Of a DNA stretch of 5,300 bases, positions 1-5,115 are shown piece by piece. Made by a program: the position numbers and the translations under genes. Location of the stretch: assembly GCA_026984165.1 (NCBI GenBank), contig JALSSQ010000024.1:1-5300 (forward strand), in the 5' to 3' direction. Source of the DNA: Sulfurovum sp. Its GTDB lineage: Bacteria; Campylobacterota; Campylobacteria; Campylobacterales; Sulfurovaceae. Position 1 is the stretch's first letter; each line of letters starts with the position of its first letter. The notes below the pieces were generated by a model. That model was not told the DNA's origin. It ran no database searches and saw only the letters and a list, made by a program, of their open reading frames with translations.

Positions 1-29
1 CTTTGCAATGCTTTTATTGTTAATCTTGC

Positions 30-46
30 TATTTGCTGCGCAAATA
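30..46. repeat. Small GC-loop hairpin near the left edge
   Basis: The arms TATTTGC and GCAAATA pair perfectly over 7 bases around a 3-base loop (TGC). No T-run follows on either strand, so a terminator is not supported. With the heptamers and the stem-loop, it makes three repeat structures in about 80 bases downstream of fabG. No gene is visible in bases 1-86. Confidence 0.35.
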
Positions 47-60
47 CTATCCCAAACGCT

Positions 61-81
61 TCATTCTTCATTCCTCATTCC
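61..81. repeat. Three tandem heptamers (TCATTCY), with a degenerate fourth
   Basis: Plus-strand bases 61-67, 68-74 and 75-81 read TCATTCT, TCATTCC and TCATTCC. A partial fourth copy, TCACTTG, follows. The array sits directly beyond the stem-loop after fabG, in non-coding DNA. Short tandem heptamers of this kind can change copy number by slippage. No function can be read from the sequence. Confidence 0.6.
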
Positions 82-86
82 TCACT

Positions 87-111
87 TGTAATGTTGTAAA
101 GCAACATTACA
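87..111 (-). terminator. Stem-loop overlapping the fabG stop codon, no U-tract
   Basis: A perfect inverted repeat has arms of 10 bases (TGTAATGTTG and CAACATTACA) and a 5-base loop. The fabG stop codon (107-109) lies inside one arm. On the minus strand the sequence after the stem is purine-rich (AGTGAGGAATG) and not a run of T, so this is not a classical intrinsic terminator. It could be a 3' end stabilising or attenuating structure. Confidence 0.4.
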
Positions 112-850
112 TATGCATCCCACCATTAACCTTAAGCGTCTCACCTGTAATATATGAAGCATGGTCTGAAAGCAAAAAGGCTACTGCATCTGCGACTTCA
201 CTTGCTTCCCCAAATCTTCCCATGGGAATCTTCGCAGTAAAGGCATCTTTGACCTCATCACTTAACACTTCTGTCATCTCTGTAGCGATGAAACCTGGGG
301 TGATAGTGTTGTAGCGTATGCCTGAAGTCGCTGCTTCTGTAGCAAAGGATTTTGTCATCGCTATGGTGCCACCCTTGCTTGCAGCGTAATTGGTCTGTCC
401 GGCATTACCCGTCTCACCCACAATAGAAGCGATGTTCACTACTGCCCCAAAACGCTTTTTACGCATGACTTTTAGTGCTTCTCTACACCCAATAAATGTT
501 GAGGTGAGATTGGCATTGATGACATCCATAAAGGCTTGGGTCTTCATACGCATTGCCAAACCATCTTTGGTGATACCTGCATTGTTCACTAGGTAAGAGA
601 GCTCACCATCTTCAGTAATAATAGTTTTGATGCCTGCGACAAACGCCTCTTCATCAGTCACATCAAACCCAATGACCTCAGCCTTGCCACCAGCAGATTC
701 TATCTCTTTTTTAACTGCATTCGCTTCTGCTTCACCTGAACGAAAATTTACCCATACTTTCAACCCCTGTGCTGCCAGTCCTTTAGCTATCTGCGCACCT
801 ATCCCTCTACTTGCACCTGTTACAAGTACATTTGTTCCTGAAAATTTCAT
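107..850 (-). CDS. fabG: 3-oxoacyl-[acyl-carrier-protein] reductase FabG
   Basis: This cytoplasmic short-chain dehydrogenase/reductase (SDR) uses NADPH to reduce 3-oxoacyl-ACP to 3-hydroxyacyl-ACP in the type II fatty acid elongation cycle. The 247-residue length is normal for FabG. The Rossmann motif TGASRGIG is at residues 11-18 and NNAG at 89-92. The expected catalytic set is visible: N114, S142, Y155 and K159 (YAASK). The C-terminus, VNGGMHM, closely matches the usual FabG ending. The start is ATG at 848-850, with AAAGGG a few bases upstream and a likely extended -10 further up. It lies 49 bases downstream of the TerB-like gene. In related genomes acpP often follows fabG; no acpP start is visible in the roughly 100 bases left in the window. 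Identification as FabG rather than another SDR rests on the C-terminus and overall similarity to the family as remembered. Confidence 0.95.
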   Translation of the reverse strand: MKFSGTNVLVTGASRGIGAQIAKGLAAQGLKVWVNFRSGEAEANAVKKEIESAGGKAEVIGFDVTDEEAFVAGIKTIITEDGELSYLVNNAGITKDGLAMRMKTQAFMDVINANLTSTFIGCREALKVMRKKRFGAVVNIASIVGETGNAGQTNYAASKGGTIAMTKSFATEAATSGIRYNTITPGFIATEMTEVLSDEVKDAFTAKIPMGRFGEASEVADAVAFLLSDHASYITGETLKVNGGMHM

Positions 851-875
851 AGCAACCCTTTAAAATATTTGAGAT

Positions 876-884
876 ATTGTAGCA
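876..884 (-). promoter_or_regulatory. Likely extended -10 promoter element for fabG
   Basis: On the minus strand this reads TGCTACAAT, one mismatch from the extended -10 consensus TGnTATAAT. No convincing -35 hexamer lies 16-18 bases upstream, where the sequence runs into the end of the TerB-like gene; weak -35 boxes are usual in Campylobacterota. Transcription would begin about 20 bases before the fabG ATG, leaving room for the AAAGGG ribosome site. This would let fabG be transcribed independently of the upstream gene. Confidence 0.45.
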
Positions 885-899
885 TGTAGGGCTTTAGAG

Positions 900-1238
900 C
901 TAACATTCAAAAAGTTTATTTTTAATCTCTTCAAAAATTTTATAATCATCTGGCGTGATTTTATCGGAGTAAATCATATGATTTAGTTGTTCCAAAATAT
1001 GTACTTTTGAAAGTTTGTCTTCACAAAGTGCTTGATTGATAATGTCAAGGTGCTCATCTAAATCATATTCTGTGTCTATAATACTTTCTAAAAATGCTTC
1101 TGCTTCTTCATGACTACAGTCAAAATTTTGTCCCATCAAAGCACAAAAAAGAGGTGCTTCTTTTTTGATGTCTCTATGGTCTACTTTAATAATATGTGCC
1201 AAAAGTGTACCAACAGATTTTTTTATCTTCTGTTGCAT
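900..1238 (-). CDS. TerB-like small helical protein, function unknown
   Basis: This is a 112-residue soluble, acidic, probably all-helical protein with no signal peptide or membrane segment. The segment at residues 12-52 (LLAHIIKVDHRDIKKEAPLF onwards) has the layout of TerB/DjlA-N domains: a hydrophobic helix, then an Asp-rich turn with a following E, then an amphipathic helix and the acidic HEEAEAFLES helix. That assignment is by pattern only. TerB-fold proteins are linked to tellurite and stress systems and to DjlA-type co-chaperones, but the biochemical role is usually unknown. The start is ATG at 1236-1238, with AGAGGA about 6 bases upstream, and a good promoter lies ahead of that. It stands 121 bases downstream of the C39 peptidase gene and probably forms its own transcription unit. 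No link to tellurite is implied. Confidence 0.75.
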   Translation of the reverse strand: MQQKIKKSVGTLLAHIIKVDHRDIKKEAPLFCALMGQNFDCSHEEAEAFLESIIDTEYDLDEHLDIINQALCEDKLSKVHILEQLNHMIYSDKITPDDYKIFEEIKNKLFEC

Positions 1239-1266
1239 GATGTGTCCTCTTTATTGAAATACCTTT

Positions 1267-1295
1267 ATCATACTATGAAAAAGAAATGAAGTCAA
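1267..1295 (-). promoter_or_regulatory. Sigma-70-type promoter for the TerB-like gene
   Basis: On the minus strand TTGACT (1290-1295) is followed by exactly 17 bases and then TATGAT (1267-1272), each hexamer one mismatch from consensus. Transcription would begin near 1260, leaving a leader of about 22 bases that contains the AGAGGA ribosome site. It is the best complete -35/-10 pair in the window. It suggests that the TerB-like gene is transcribed separately from the C39/barrel pair. Confidence 0.6.
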
Positions 1296-1359
1296 ATTTA
1301 TCAAAGCCTCATCCATCACAAATATTATACTTCGCGTCTTTATTATTTTGTGAAAAAGT

Positions 1360-2034
1360 TTACTTTTTTATCACTTCTGAACGTATCACATCTTCTATGA
1401 ATTGTGAATTTGTAGGTAGTTTCATAAATGACTTGTCTTGTTTTGCCCCACCTTTAGGCGGGAAAATAGCCAATACCTTTCCTGGGTGCCTCAAATCTTC
1501 TCTTTGGTAAAACATCTCTTTAAACTTAGAGAGTTTGATTTTGGTATTTCCAAAAGATGGGTCTGCCAAGTAAGCATATTGGCTATCCATCCCCTTAAAG
1601 ACAGTAAAGTGTTCATTGTTTCTTACTTTTACATAAAGTATCACTGGAATTTTAAGCTTTTTAAGTGCTTTTATATCTAGTGCCAAGCCTAACGCTCTAA
1701 ACCCTTTACTAAAAGCAAACAGACTCAAGTCCAAAAAAGAGAGTCCATTGGCTTTTTTGTACTCCGCTAATGTGCTTTGCCTTGTCAAGCCCTTCATCTT
1801 CATCACTGCATCAAGTATCTCTTTCTCTGTAACGTTTTGGTCATAATAGTATGTCAAGATAGTCGAAAGTGCTGCACTGCCACACGAATAATCCTCTTTT
1901 TGTCTCGTGAGATGTTTGTTTTTAATCTCTATCCATGATTTGGCAGGCACATCTATAGTAAGGTTTTCGTTCACCACATGTACTTTGGCACCCAATAGAC
2001 TCACTATCATTGCTACATAAAATAATGTTTTCAT
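1360..2034 (-). CDS. Secreted C39-family cysteine peptidase (FapD-like)
   Basis: The protein has 224 residues. Residues 1-16 (MKTLFYVAMIVSLLGA) form a short signal peptide, so it should act in the periplasm. The papain-like C39 core follows. Q45 lies six residues before C51 in the motif DYSCGSAAL; H142 is in EHFTVFKG and D158 in ADPSFG, 16 residues later. The Q-to-C distance of 6 and H-to-D distance of 16 match the bacteriocin-transporter C39 domains (ComA type), so an active enzyme is expected. Unlike those transporters, it has no ABC or membrane domain. Stand-alone secreted C39 peptidases occur as FapD in amyloid (Fap) operons. Its ATG overlaps the stop codon of the barrel gene (TAATG). No Shine-Dalgarno site precedes it, so translation is probably coupled. 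The C39 family call is confident; the FapD-like role is inferred from gene pairing. Confidence 0.88.
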   Translation of the reverse strand: MKTLFYVAMIVSLLGAKVHVVNENLTIDVPAKSWIEIKNKHLTRQKEDYSCGSAALSTILTYYYDQNVTEKEILDAVMKMKGLTRQSTLAEYKKANGLSFLDLSLFAFSKGFRALGLALDIKALKKLKIPVILYVKVRNNEHFTVFKGMDSQYAYLADPSFGNTKIKLSKFKEMFYQREDLRHPGKVLAIFPPKGGAKQDKSFMKLPTNSQFIEDVIRSEVIKK

Positions 2035-2909
2035 TAGAATTTATACGAGAACGTCATTGCAAATGTATTTTGAGATATTTCAGATGTATTGAGAAACTCA
2101 GCATTGAAATTCATAAACATTTTTGAAGAAAACTCATAACTCAATCCTGTAATAAAAGAGAGGTTTGAACCACTATTTCCTATTATAGTCTTCTCCATTT
2201 TGCTTTTGGTAAAATAGTTATATTTCACACCCCAACTCAAACTTGTGTAAGGATTGACTGTAAAATAGACTTGTGGAGAAAGTGTTAGCACATTTGCATC
2301 TTTTCTTTTTAAATTACCTAATGACTTCCTTTTGTTAAAGGTATAAGAGGTTGATAATAACAATACTACTGGGTCAACAGAATAAAAAGATGTAGCAAAC
2401 ACTCTAAAATTCTTAAAATGGTTGGTATATATTTTGTCATTTATCGTTGTTTTTTCAATAACTTGCGTGCTTATGCCTACTAAAAGTGAAGGCGTTTTAT
2501 CTTCAGGCTTTACCTGATATGTCACTCCCGCACCCAATGCATTAAAACCCTTATCGCTTCTACTTAAAAAATCACCTAACTGTGTAGATTTGGTGCTACT
2601 GCTGTATCCATTGAGCGACACAAATGCTTCAAGGTTTTTCGTAACGCCATAACGCAGTGTCACATCCATGTTAAGGTAGTCTTGATTGCTTTTGGTTGTA
2701 CCCAGATACACGGGAATATTCACAAAGTCACCGTTTTGGGTTTGAAAAGTCTGAGAAGCACTTAAAGAGCCAATGCTTTGTATGTTGCTATAAGAGAGTG
2801 TGGTATCAAGTCTAAAGCTATTTTGGTTGGTGAGTATCTCGTCTATTCGTACAGGTTTTTGGGCAAAGAGCAAGCCCCCTGCCATGACTACAAGTAAAAT
2901 ATATTTCAA
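2034..2909 (-). CDS. Outer-membrane beta-barrel protein (FapF/Phenol_MetA_deg-like)
   Basis: From the preferred TTG start (2907-2909) the product has 291 residues. Residues 1-16 are a signal peptide ending LLFA, then comes the mature N-terminus QKPVRIDEIL. The rest consists of about twelve alternating polar/hydrophobic segments of 10-12 residues (by eye), such as LNMDVTLRYGV, FNALGAGVTYQV and LSWGVKYNYF. The terminal strand, FAMTFSYKF, ends in the C-terminal Phe recognised by the Bam machinery. TTG is preferred because AAAGGAAC stands 6-7 bases before it. The upstream ATG at 2930 has no ribosome site and would begin almost at the predicted transcription start. The gene is coupled to the C39 peptidase gene (TAATG). 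It is shorter than FapF as I remember it and lacks that protein's long N-terminal helical region. A general small-molecule transporter or porin remains possible. Barrel confidence is high; the specific role is uncertain. Confidence 0.85.
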   Translation of the reverse strand: MKYILLVVMAGGLLFAQKPVRIDEILTNQNSFRLDTTLSYSNIQSIGSLSASQTFQTQNGDFVNIPVYLGTTKSNQDYLNMDVTLRYGVTKNLEAFVSLNGYSSSTKSTQLGDFLSRSDKGFNALGAGVTYQVKPEDKTPSLLVGISTQVIEKTTINDKIYTNHFKNFRVFATSFYSVDPVVLLLSTSYTFNKRKSLGNLKRKDANVLTLSPQVYFTVNPYTSLSWGVKYNYFTKSKMEKTIIGNSGSNLSFITGLSYEFSSKMFMNFNAEFLNTSEISQNTFAMTFSYKF

Positions 2910-2910
2910 A

Positions 2911-2921
2911 TAAGTTCCTTT
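2911..2921 (-). promoter_or_regulatory. Ribosome binding site that fixes a TTG start for the barrel gene
   Basis: The minus strand reads AAAGGAACTTA here, 1 base before the TTG at 2907-2909; the GGA core is 6-7 bases from that codon. The site lies inside the extra N-terminal codons that an ATG start at 2930 would require. From the TTG the protein begins MKYILLVVMAGGLLFA, a standard short signal peptide. Confidence 0.6.
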
Positions 2922-2938
2922 ATTATTCATTTTAAATA

Positions 2939-2944
2939 ATTTTA
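2939..2944 (-). promoter_or_regulatory. Possible -10 element for the barrel/C39 operon
   Basis: TAAAAT on the minus strand sits in the 36-57 base gap after the CPBP gene. No good -35 hexamer is seen at the right distance. Transcription would start near 2932, giving the TTG-initiated mRNA a leader of about 23 bases with the ribosome site inside it. It is the only -10-like word I found in the gap. Read-through from the CPBP gene cannot be excluded. Confidence 0.35.
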
Positions 2945-2966
2945 TCCAAAATGAATAATAGTTGAC

Positions 2967-3830
2967 TTAAATAGGCGTTTTAATATTATCTCTCTTTCGA
3001 AAATACATCAAAATCAAGAGGGTAGCAAGGGCTGTAAACACAGTACTCAACAGTGACCCCTCTAATCCAAACTCACCACCATTCAATAAAGTATCTTGCG
3101 AAAATTCCATTTTTACCAAAGAGTCTACTTTTACTCCACTAATAGCATAACCAAAAATACTTTGTAAAAAGTTCCAGAAGAAATGAAGGGAGATTGAAAA
3201 CCATAAATTTTTTGTATAAACATAAACACTACCCAACAAAATTCCTGCTATAAATAGATTACTAACTGCTATATAATTCATATGAGGGTTAATGGCATGA
3301 AACAAGGTAAAAATCACTGTACTCAATATCAAAGCGGTGTATCTATGCATAGACTCCATTAGATTGTTGAGGATATACCCTCTCATAAATATCTCCTCAC
3401 TAACAGCTACAAATAACAGTAATAAAAAGCTTTTAAGTAACACTTGAGGATTAAAATCTACACTTACAATCTCTATAGAACCATAAACATACAGCATCGT
3501 TGTCATACCACATACCAATGCTATAGCAAGTAACGCACCCCAAAGTACATTTGATATTATATTATCTTTTATGAGCCCAATGGATAGGAATGATTTTTTA
3601 TCTATATATCTTCTCAAAATATAAACACTAAGAAATGTTGCAATAAAAGCAAATAACTGAAAGACTACAAGTTCATTAAGAGAAAGTTTTTCAGGATTAA
3701 TTAATGAATCTAATGAAATATTCATCACATAACTAGCTAATACTTGAGAAAGTGTAGCTATCACAGTATATACAAAAATCCCAAGGCTAACTCTAGCCCA
3801 AAGTGGAACTAATCTCTTTTTATTTGTCAT
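2967..3830 (-). CDS. CPBP family intramembrane metalloprotease
   Basis: From the preferred ATG at 3828-3830 the product has 287 residues and about eight hydrophobic helices. The CPBP (CAAX protease/Abi) motifs occur in order: EExxxR at E145-E146-R150 (SEEIFMRGY), FxxxH with H178 (FTLFHAINP), and the last motif with H216 and N220 (SLHFFWNF). A GEFGLEGSLLST segment and a final helix follow, as is common in the family. Members cleave within or near membranes or process prenylated proteins, and some protect cells from bacteriocins. The substrate here is unknown. A longer reading from an ATG at 3876-3878 adds 16 polar residues but lacks a good ribosome site, while AAAGGGA precedes the chosen ATG by about 7 bases. 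The gene stands 36 bases ahead of the first possible start codon of the barrel gene. Confidence 0.9.
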   Translation of the reverse strand: MTNKKRLVPLWARVSLGIFVYTVIATLSQVLASYVMNISLDSLINPEKLSLNELVVFQLFAFIATFLSVYILRRYIDKKSFLSIGLIKDNIISNVLWGALLAIALVCGMTTMLYVYGSIEIVSVDFNPQVLLKSFLLLLFVAVSEEIFMRGYILNNLMESMHRYTALILSTVIFTLFHAINPHMNYIAVSNLFIAGILLGSVYVYTKNLWFSISLHFFWNFLQSIFGYAISGVKVDSLVKMEFSQDTLLNGGEFGLEGSLLSTVFTALATLLILMYFRKRDNIKTPI

Positions 3831-3837
3831 CAAAATT

Positions 3838-3843
3838 CCCTTT
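3838..3843 (-). promoter_or_regulatory. Ribosome binding site deciding the CPBP start
   Basis: AAAGGG on the minus strand is followed by AATTTTG and then ATG (3828-3830). The spacing is normal, and the product then begins MTNKKRLVPLWARV, which leads straight into the first membrane helix. The alternative ATG 48 bases upstream has no comparable site. Confidence 0.6.
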
Positions 3844-3927
3844 ATTTCTAATTCATTTTCTACTTCACAATATTGCATACGTACTATTCAAAATTGAATC
3901 TAAAATTTTAATAGGTTGTCGAACTCA

Positions 3928-3936
3928 ATAATAGCA
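3928..3936 (-). promoter_or_regulatory. Possible extended -10 element for the CPBP gene
   Basis: The minus strand reads TGCTATTAT, one mismatch from TGnTATAAT, in the 131-base gap between the HEAVH gene and the CPBP start. A TTGATG word lies 19 bases upstream, which is a long spacer. Transcription would start near 3921, giving a leader of roughly 90 bases. Several other AT-rich words in the gap could also serve, so the choice is uncertain. Confidence 0.3.
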
Positions 3937-3961
3937 TAGATGCCATTAATGTCATCAAAAT

Positions 3962-4786
3962 TTACTGTTTAGATTGAGTGATATTGTACTCTTTAAGTAG
4001 CGACTCATATACTTCATCATAAGAGACTTTGCCCAAATGTAAATCATCTACACTTTTGTGCATTTTTTCGATGGCGTGTTTGACCATGAGACCATGAAAT
4101 TGATCTTGGTCAAAAATGTTCCATTTAGATATCTCTATATCGTTCGTTTTTTTTATGTATTCTATTATCTCTTTTTCTTTATATTCAGATAAAGGTCTCG
4201 CACTATAAATAGGATATCCCTCTTTTACCCAATAGGGCATTTTGAATGCCATATAAAAAAATCCATATGTACTATTTTGCATCACATGCACAGCTTCGTG
4301 TACCATAATTGCATCAAGATTTTCATCTGCATCATTTGAAGCGTATGCCTTATTGCGTTTTATGTCTGCATCTTTGATAAAGACTTTTTTATTGTATGTT
4401 ACAGCAAATGTCTGCCTATGTGGTAGCCACTCTATAGGATTTAAAATATAATACATAGAGGCATTATTCAAAAGATAAATATCTATAGAAATATTTTTAT
4501 TATAAAGTTTATTGGCTACTATGGTGTTTTTAATATTGTTAAAGTAGTTACTGGCATTGACATCATACACATTGTTGTAGGTATAAAAAGTTATATTTTT
4601 ATACCTATATTTATCTTGTGCCACATATGGAAGCAAAAAATAGAGACAAAGATACACTATTATCCAAAGTTCAAAGAAAATATTCACATATACATATATC
4701 TTTTTTGTCAATGATAAATTTTTATCTTTAAGTTTAAGGTGGGGGAAGAGTTCTCTCTTAACAATATTGATTATCTGTTTATTCAT
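3962..4786 (-). CDS. Membrane-anchored gluzincin-like zinc protease (HEAVH)
   Basis: The protein has 274 residues. A Lys-rich N-terminal tail (1-29) is followed by one hydrophobic helix at about 30-54, so by the positive-inside rule the large C-terminal domain should be periplasmic. That domain holds the zinc motif HEAVH (H163, E164, H167). E189, in WVKEGYPIY 22 residues after the second His, is in the right place for the third zinc ligand of a gluzincin. The usual pattern in such proteins is E-G-x-A-x-Y; here the alanine position is proline (EGYPIY). I do not recognise the family beyond the peptidase MA-like fold. The start overlaps the end of the upstream small membrane gene by 8 bases and has AAGGG about 9 bases ahead, so the two are probably cotranslated. 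The substrate is unknown. Confidence 0.78.
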   Translation of the reverse strand: MNKQIINIVKRELFPHLKLKDKNLSLTKKIYVYVNIFFELWIIVYLCLYFLLPYVAQDKYRYKNITFYTYNNVYDVNASNYFNNIKNTIVANKLYNKNISIDIYLLNNASMYYILNPIEWLPHRQTFAVTYNKKVFIKDADIKRNKAYASNDADENLDAIMVHEAVHVMQNSTYGFFYMAFKMPYWVKEGYPIYSARPLSEYKEKEIIEYIKKTNDIEISKWNIFDQDQFHGLMVKHAIEKMHKSVDDLHLGKVSYDEVYESLLKEYNITQSKQ

Positions 4787-5021
4787 TTAACTTTACCCTT
4801 GGACTATAATCTAGTTTGCCCATTTTAAAAAGAATCACATAAATAACCATAAGATATGATATTATTTCGTGTAAATTTTTTGGTATATATATTATATGTG
4901 CAGAAAAATATATAATGAGTAAAAAAATGTATATATTTTTATAAGTCTTATCCATTTTTTTAATATCAAATATAGATAAGCTTATAATAACATATACTAT
5001 AACATCTAAATATTCTGACAA
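4779..5021 (-). CDS. Small membrane protein, three predicted helices, unknown function
   Basis: From the preferred TTG start (5019-5021) the product has 80 residues. Three hydrophobic stretches are visible: about 5-19 (LDVIVYVIISLSIF), 31-45 (IFLLIIYFSAHIIYI) and 50-64 (EIISYLMVIYVILF). Short charged links separate them and a polar tail follows (KLDYSPRVKLNE). TTG is preferred because the consensus Shine-Dalgarno GGAGG lies exactly 6 bases before it. An ATG at 5055-5057 would add 12 Arg/Lys-rich residues, but it has no ribosome site and its codons would run into an inverted repeat. The gene overlaps the HEAVH gene by 8 bases, suggesting a two-gene operon. I do not recognise the family. A partner or regulator of the neighbouring protease is possible, as is an immunity protein for the gene upstream; neither is shown. 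Confidence 0.65.
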   Translation of the reverse strand: MSEYLDVIVYVIISLSIFDIKKMDKTYKNIYIFLLIIYFSAHIIYIPKNLHEIISYLMVIYVILFKMGKLDYSPRVKLNE

Positions 5022-5032
5022 TTGACACCTCC
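5022..5032 (-). promoter_or_regulatory. Consensus Shine-Dalgarno site for the small membrane gene
   Basis: The minus strand reads GGAGGTGTCAA and then TTG. GGAGG (5028-5032) is a full match to the anti-SD core and sits 6 bases before the TTG codon. It is the strongest ribosome site in the window and is the main reason for choosing the TTG start. Confidence 0.7.
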
Positions 5033-5042
5033 GTTTTATTTT

Positions 5043-5084
5043 ATGCCAACGACTCAATCATATATAATGAATGAGAGTTGGCAT
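5043..5084. repeat. Imperfect 42-base inverted repeat in the leader of the small membrane gene
   Basis: The outer arms ATGCCAAC (5043-5050) and GTTGGCAT (5077-5084) pair perfectly over 8 bases. The inner arms CTCAATCAT and ATGAATGAG pair in 8 of 9 positions, with a 2:1 internal bulge between the two stems and a 5-base ATATA loop. With the TTG start, the structure is wholly non-coding and ends about 10 bases before the Shine-Dalgarno site. No T-run follows on either strand, so an intrinsic terminator is not supported. It may be an mRNA 5' stem-loop or a protein binding site. Confidence 0.65.
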
Positions 5085-5089
5085 ATGGT

Positions 5090-5098
5090 ATTTTAGCA
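5090..5098 (-). promoter_or_regulatory. Likely extended -10 promoter for the small membrane/HEAVH operon
   Basis: The minus strand reads TGCTAAAAT, one mismatch from TGnTATAAT, 17 bases after the stop codon of the upstream gene. There is no clear -35 hexamer, only AT-rich sequence. Transcription would start around 5083, at the outer edge of the inverted repeat, so the mRNA would begin with the stem-loop. Confidence 0.45.
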
Positions 5099-5115
5099 AA
5101 GATAAATATTCTTTA

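Noticed and set aside
33..314. Plus-strand open frame of 93 codons at the left edge
   Set aside because: It lies mostly over fabG in antisense, has no ribosome site and encodes nothing recognisable. The minus-strand fabG explains this DNA fully.
390..863. Two plus-strand frames (390-596 and 627-863) inside fabG
   Set aside because: Both are antisense to conserved FabG sequence, and neither has a ribosome site nor a plausible product.
1252..1317. A 21-codon minus-strand frame (MDEALINLTSFLFHSM...) in the leader before the TerB-like gene
   Set aside because: It has no Shine-Dalgarno site, and the TTGACT/TATGAT promoter lies inside it, so it would not be on the main transcript.
1350..1374. AT-only hairpin around the C39 stop codon
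   Set aside because: The stem is about six A-T/G-C pairs with a bulged base, and no T-run follows on the minus strand. It is too weak to call a terminator.
1286..1680. Two overlapping plus-strand frames across the end of the C39 gene
   Set aside because: They are antisense shadows of a well-supported C39 peptidase with conserved catalytic residues; no ribosome site or domain is visible.
3886..3899. Palindrome-like ATTCAA-AA-TTGAAT upstream of the CPBP gene
   Set aside because: Six-base AT-rich arms are expected by chance here. There is no second copy and no regulator gene nearby to support an operator.
3825..3962. A 13-base direct repeat (TGTCATCAAAATT) at 3825-3837 and 3950-3962
   Set aside because: The copies overlap one start codon and one stop codon, and a match of this length in AT-rich DNA can arise by chance. 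No flanking structure supports a mobile-element or recombination site.
5022..5068. Perfect TTGACA and perfect TATAAT on the plus strand
   Set aside because: They are 35 bases apart, twice the workable spacing, and no plus-strand gene follows. TTGACA is the complement of the end of the ribosome site, and TATAAT is the loop of the inverted repeat.
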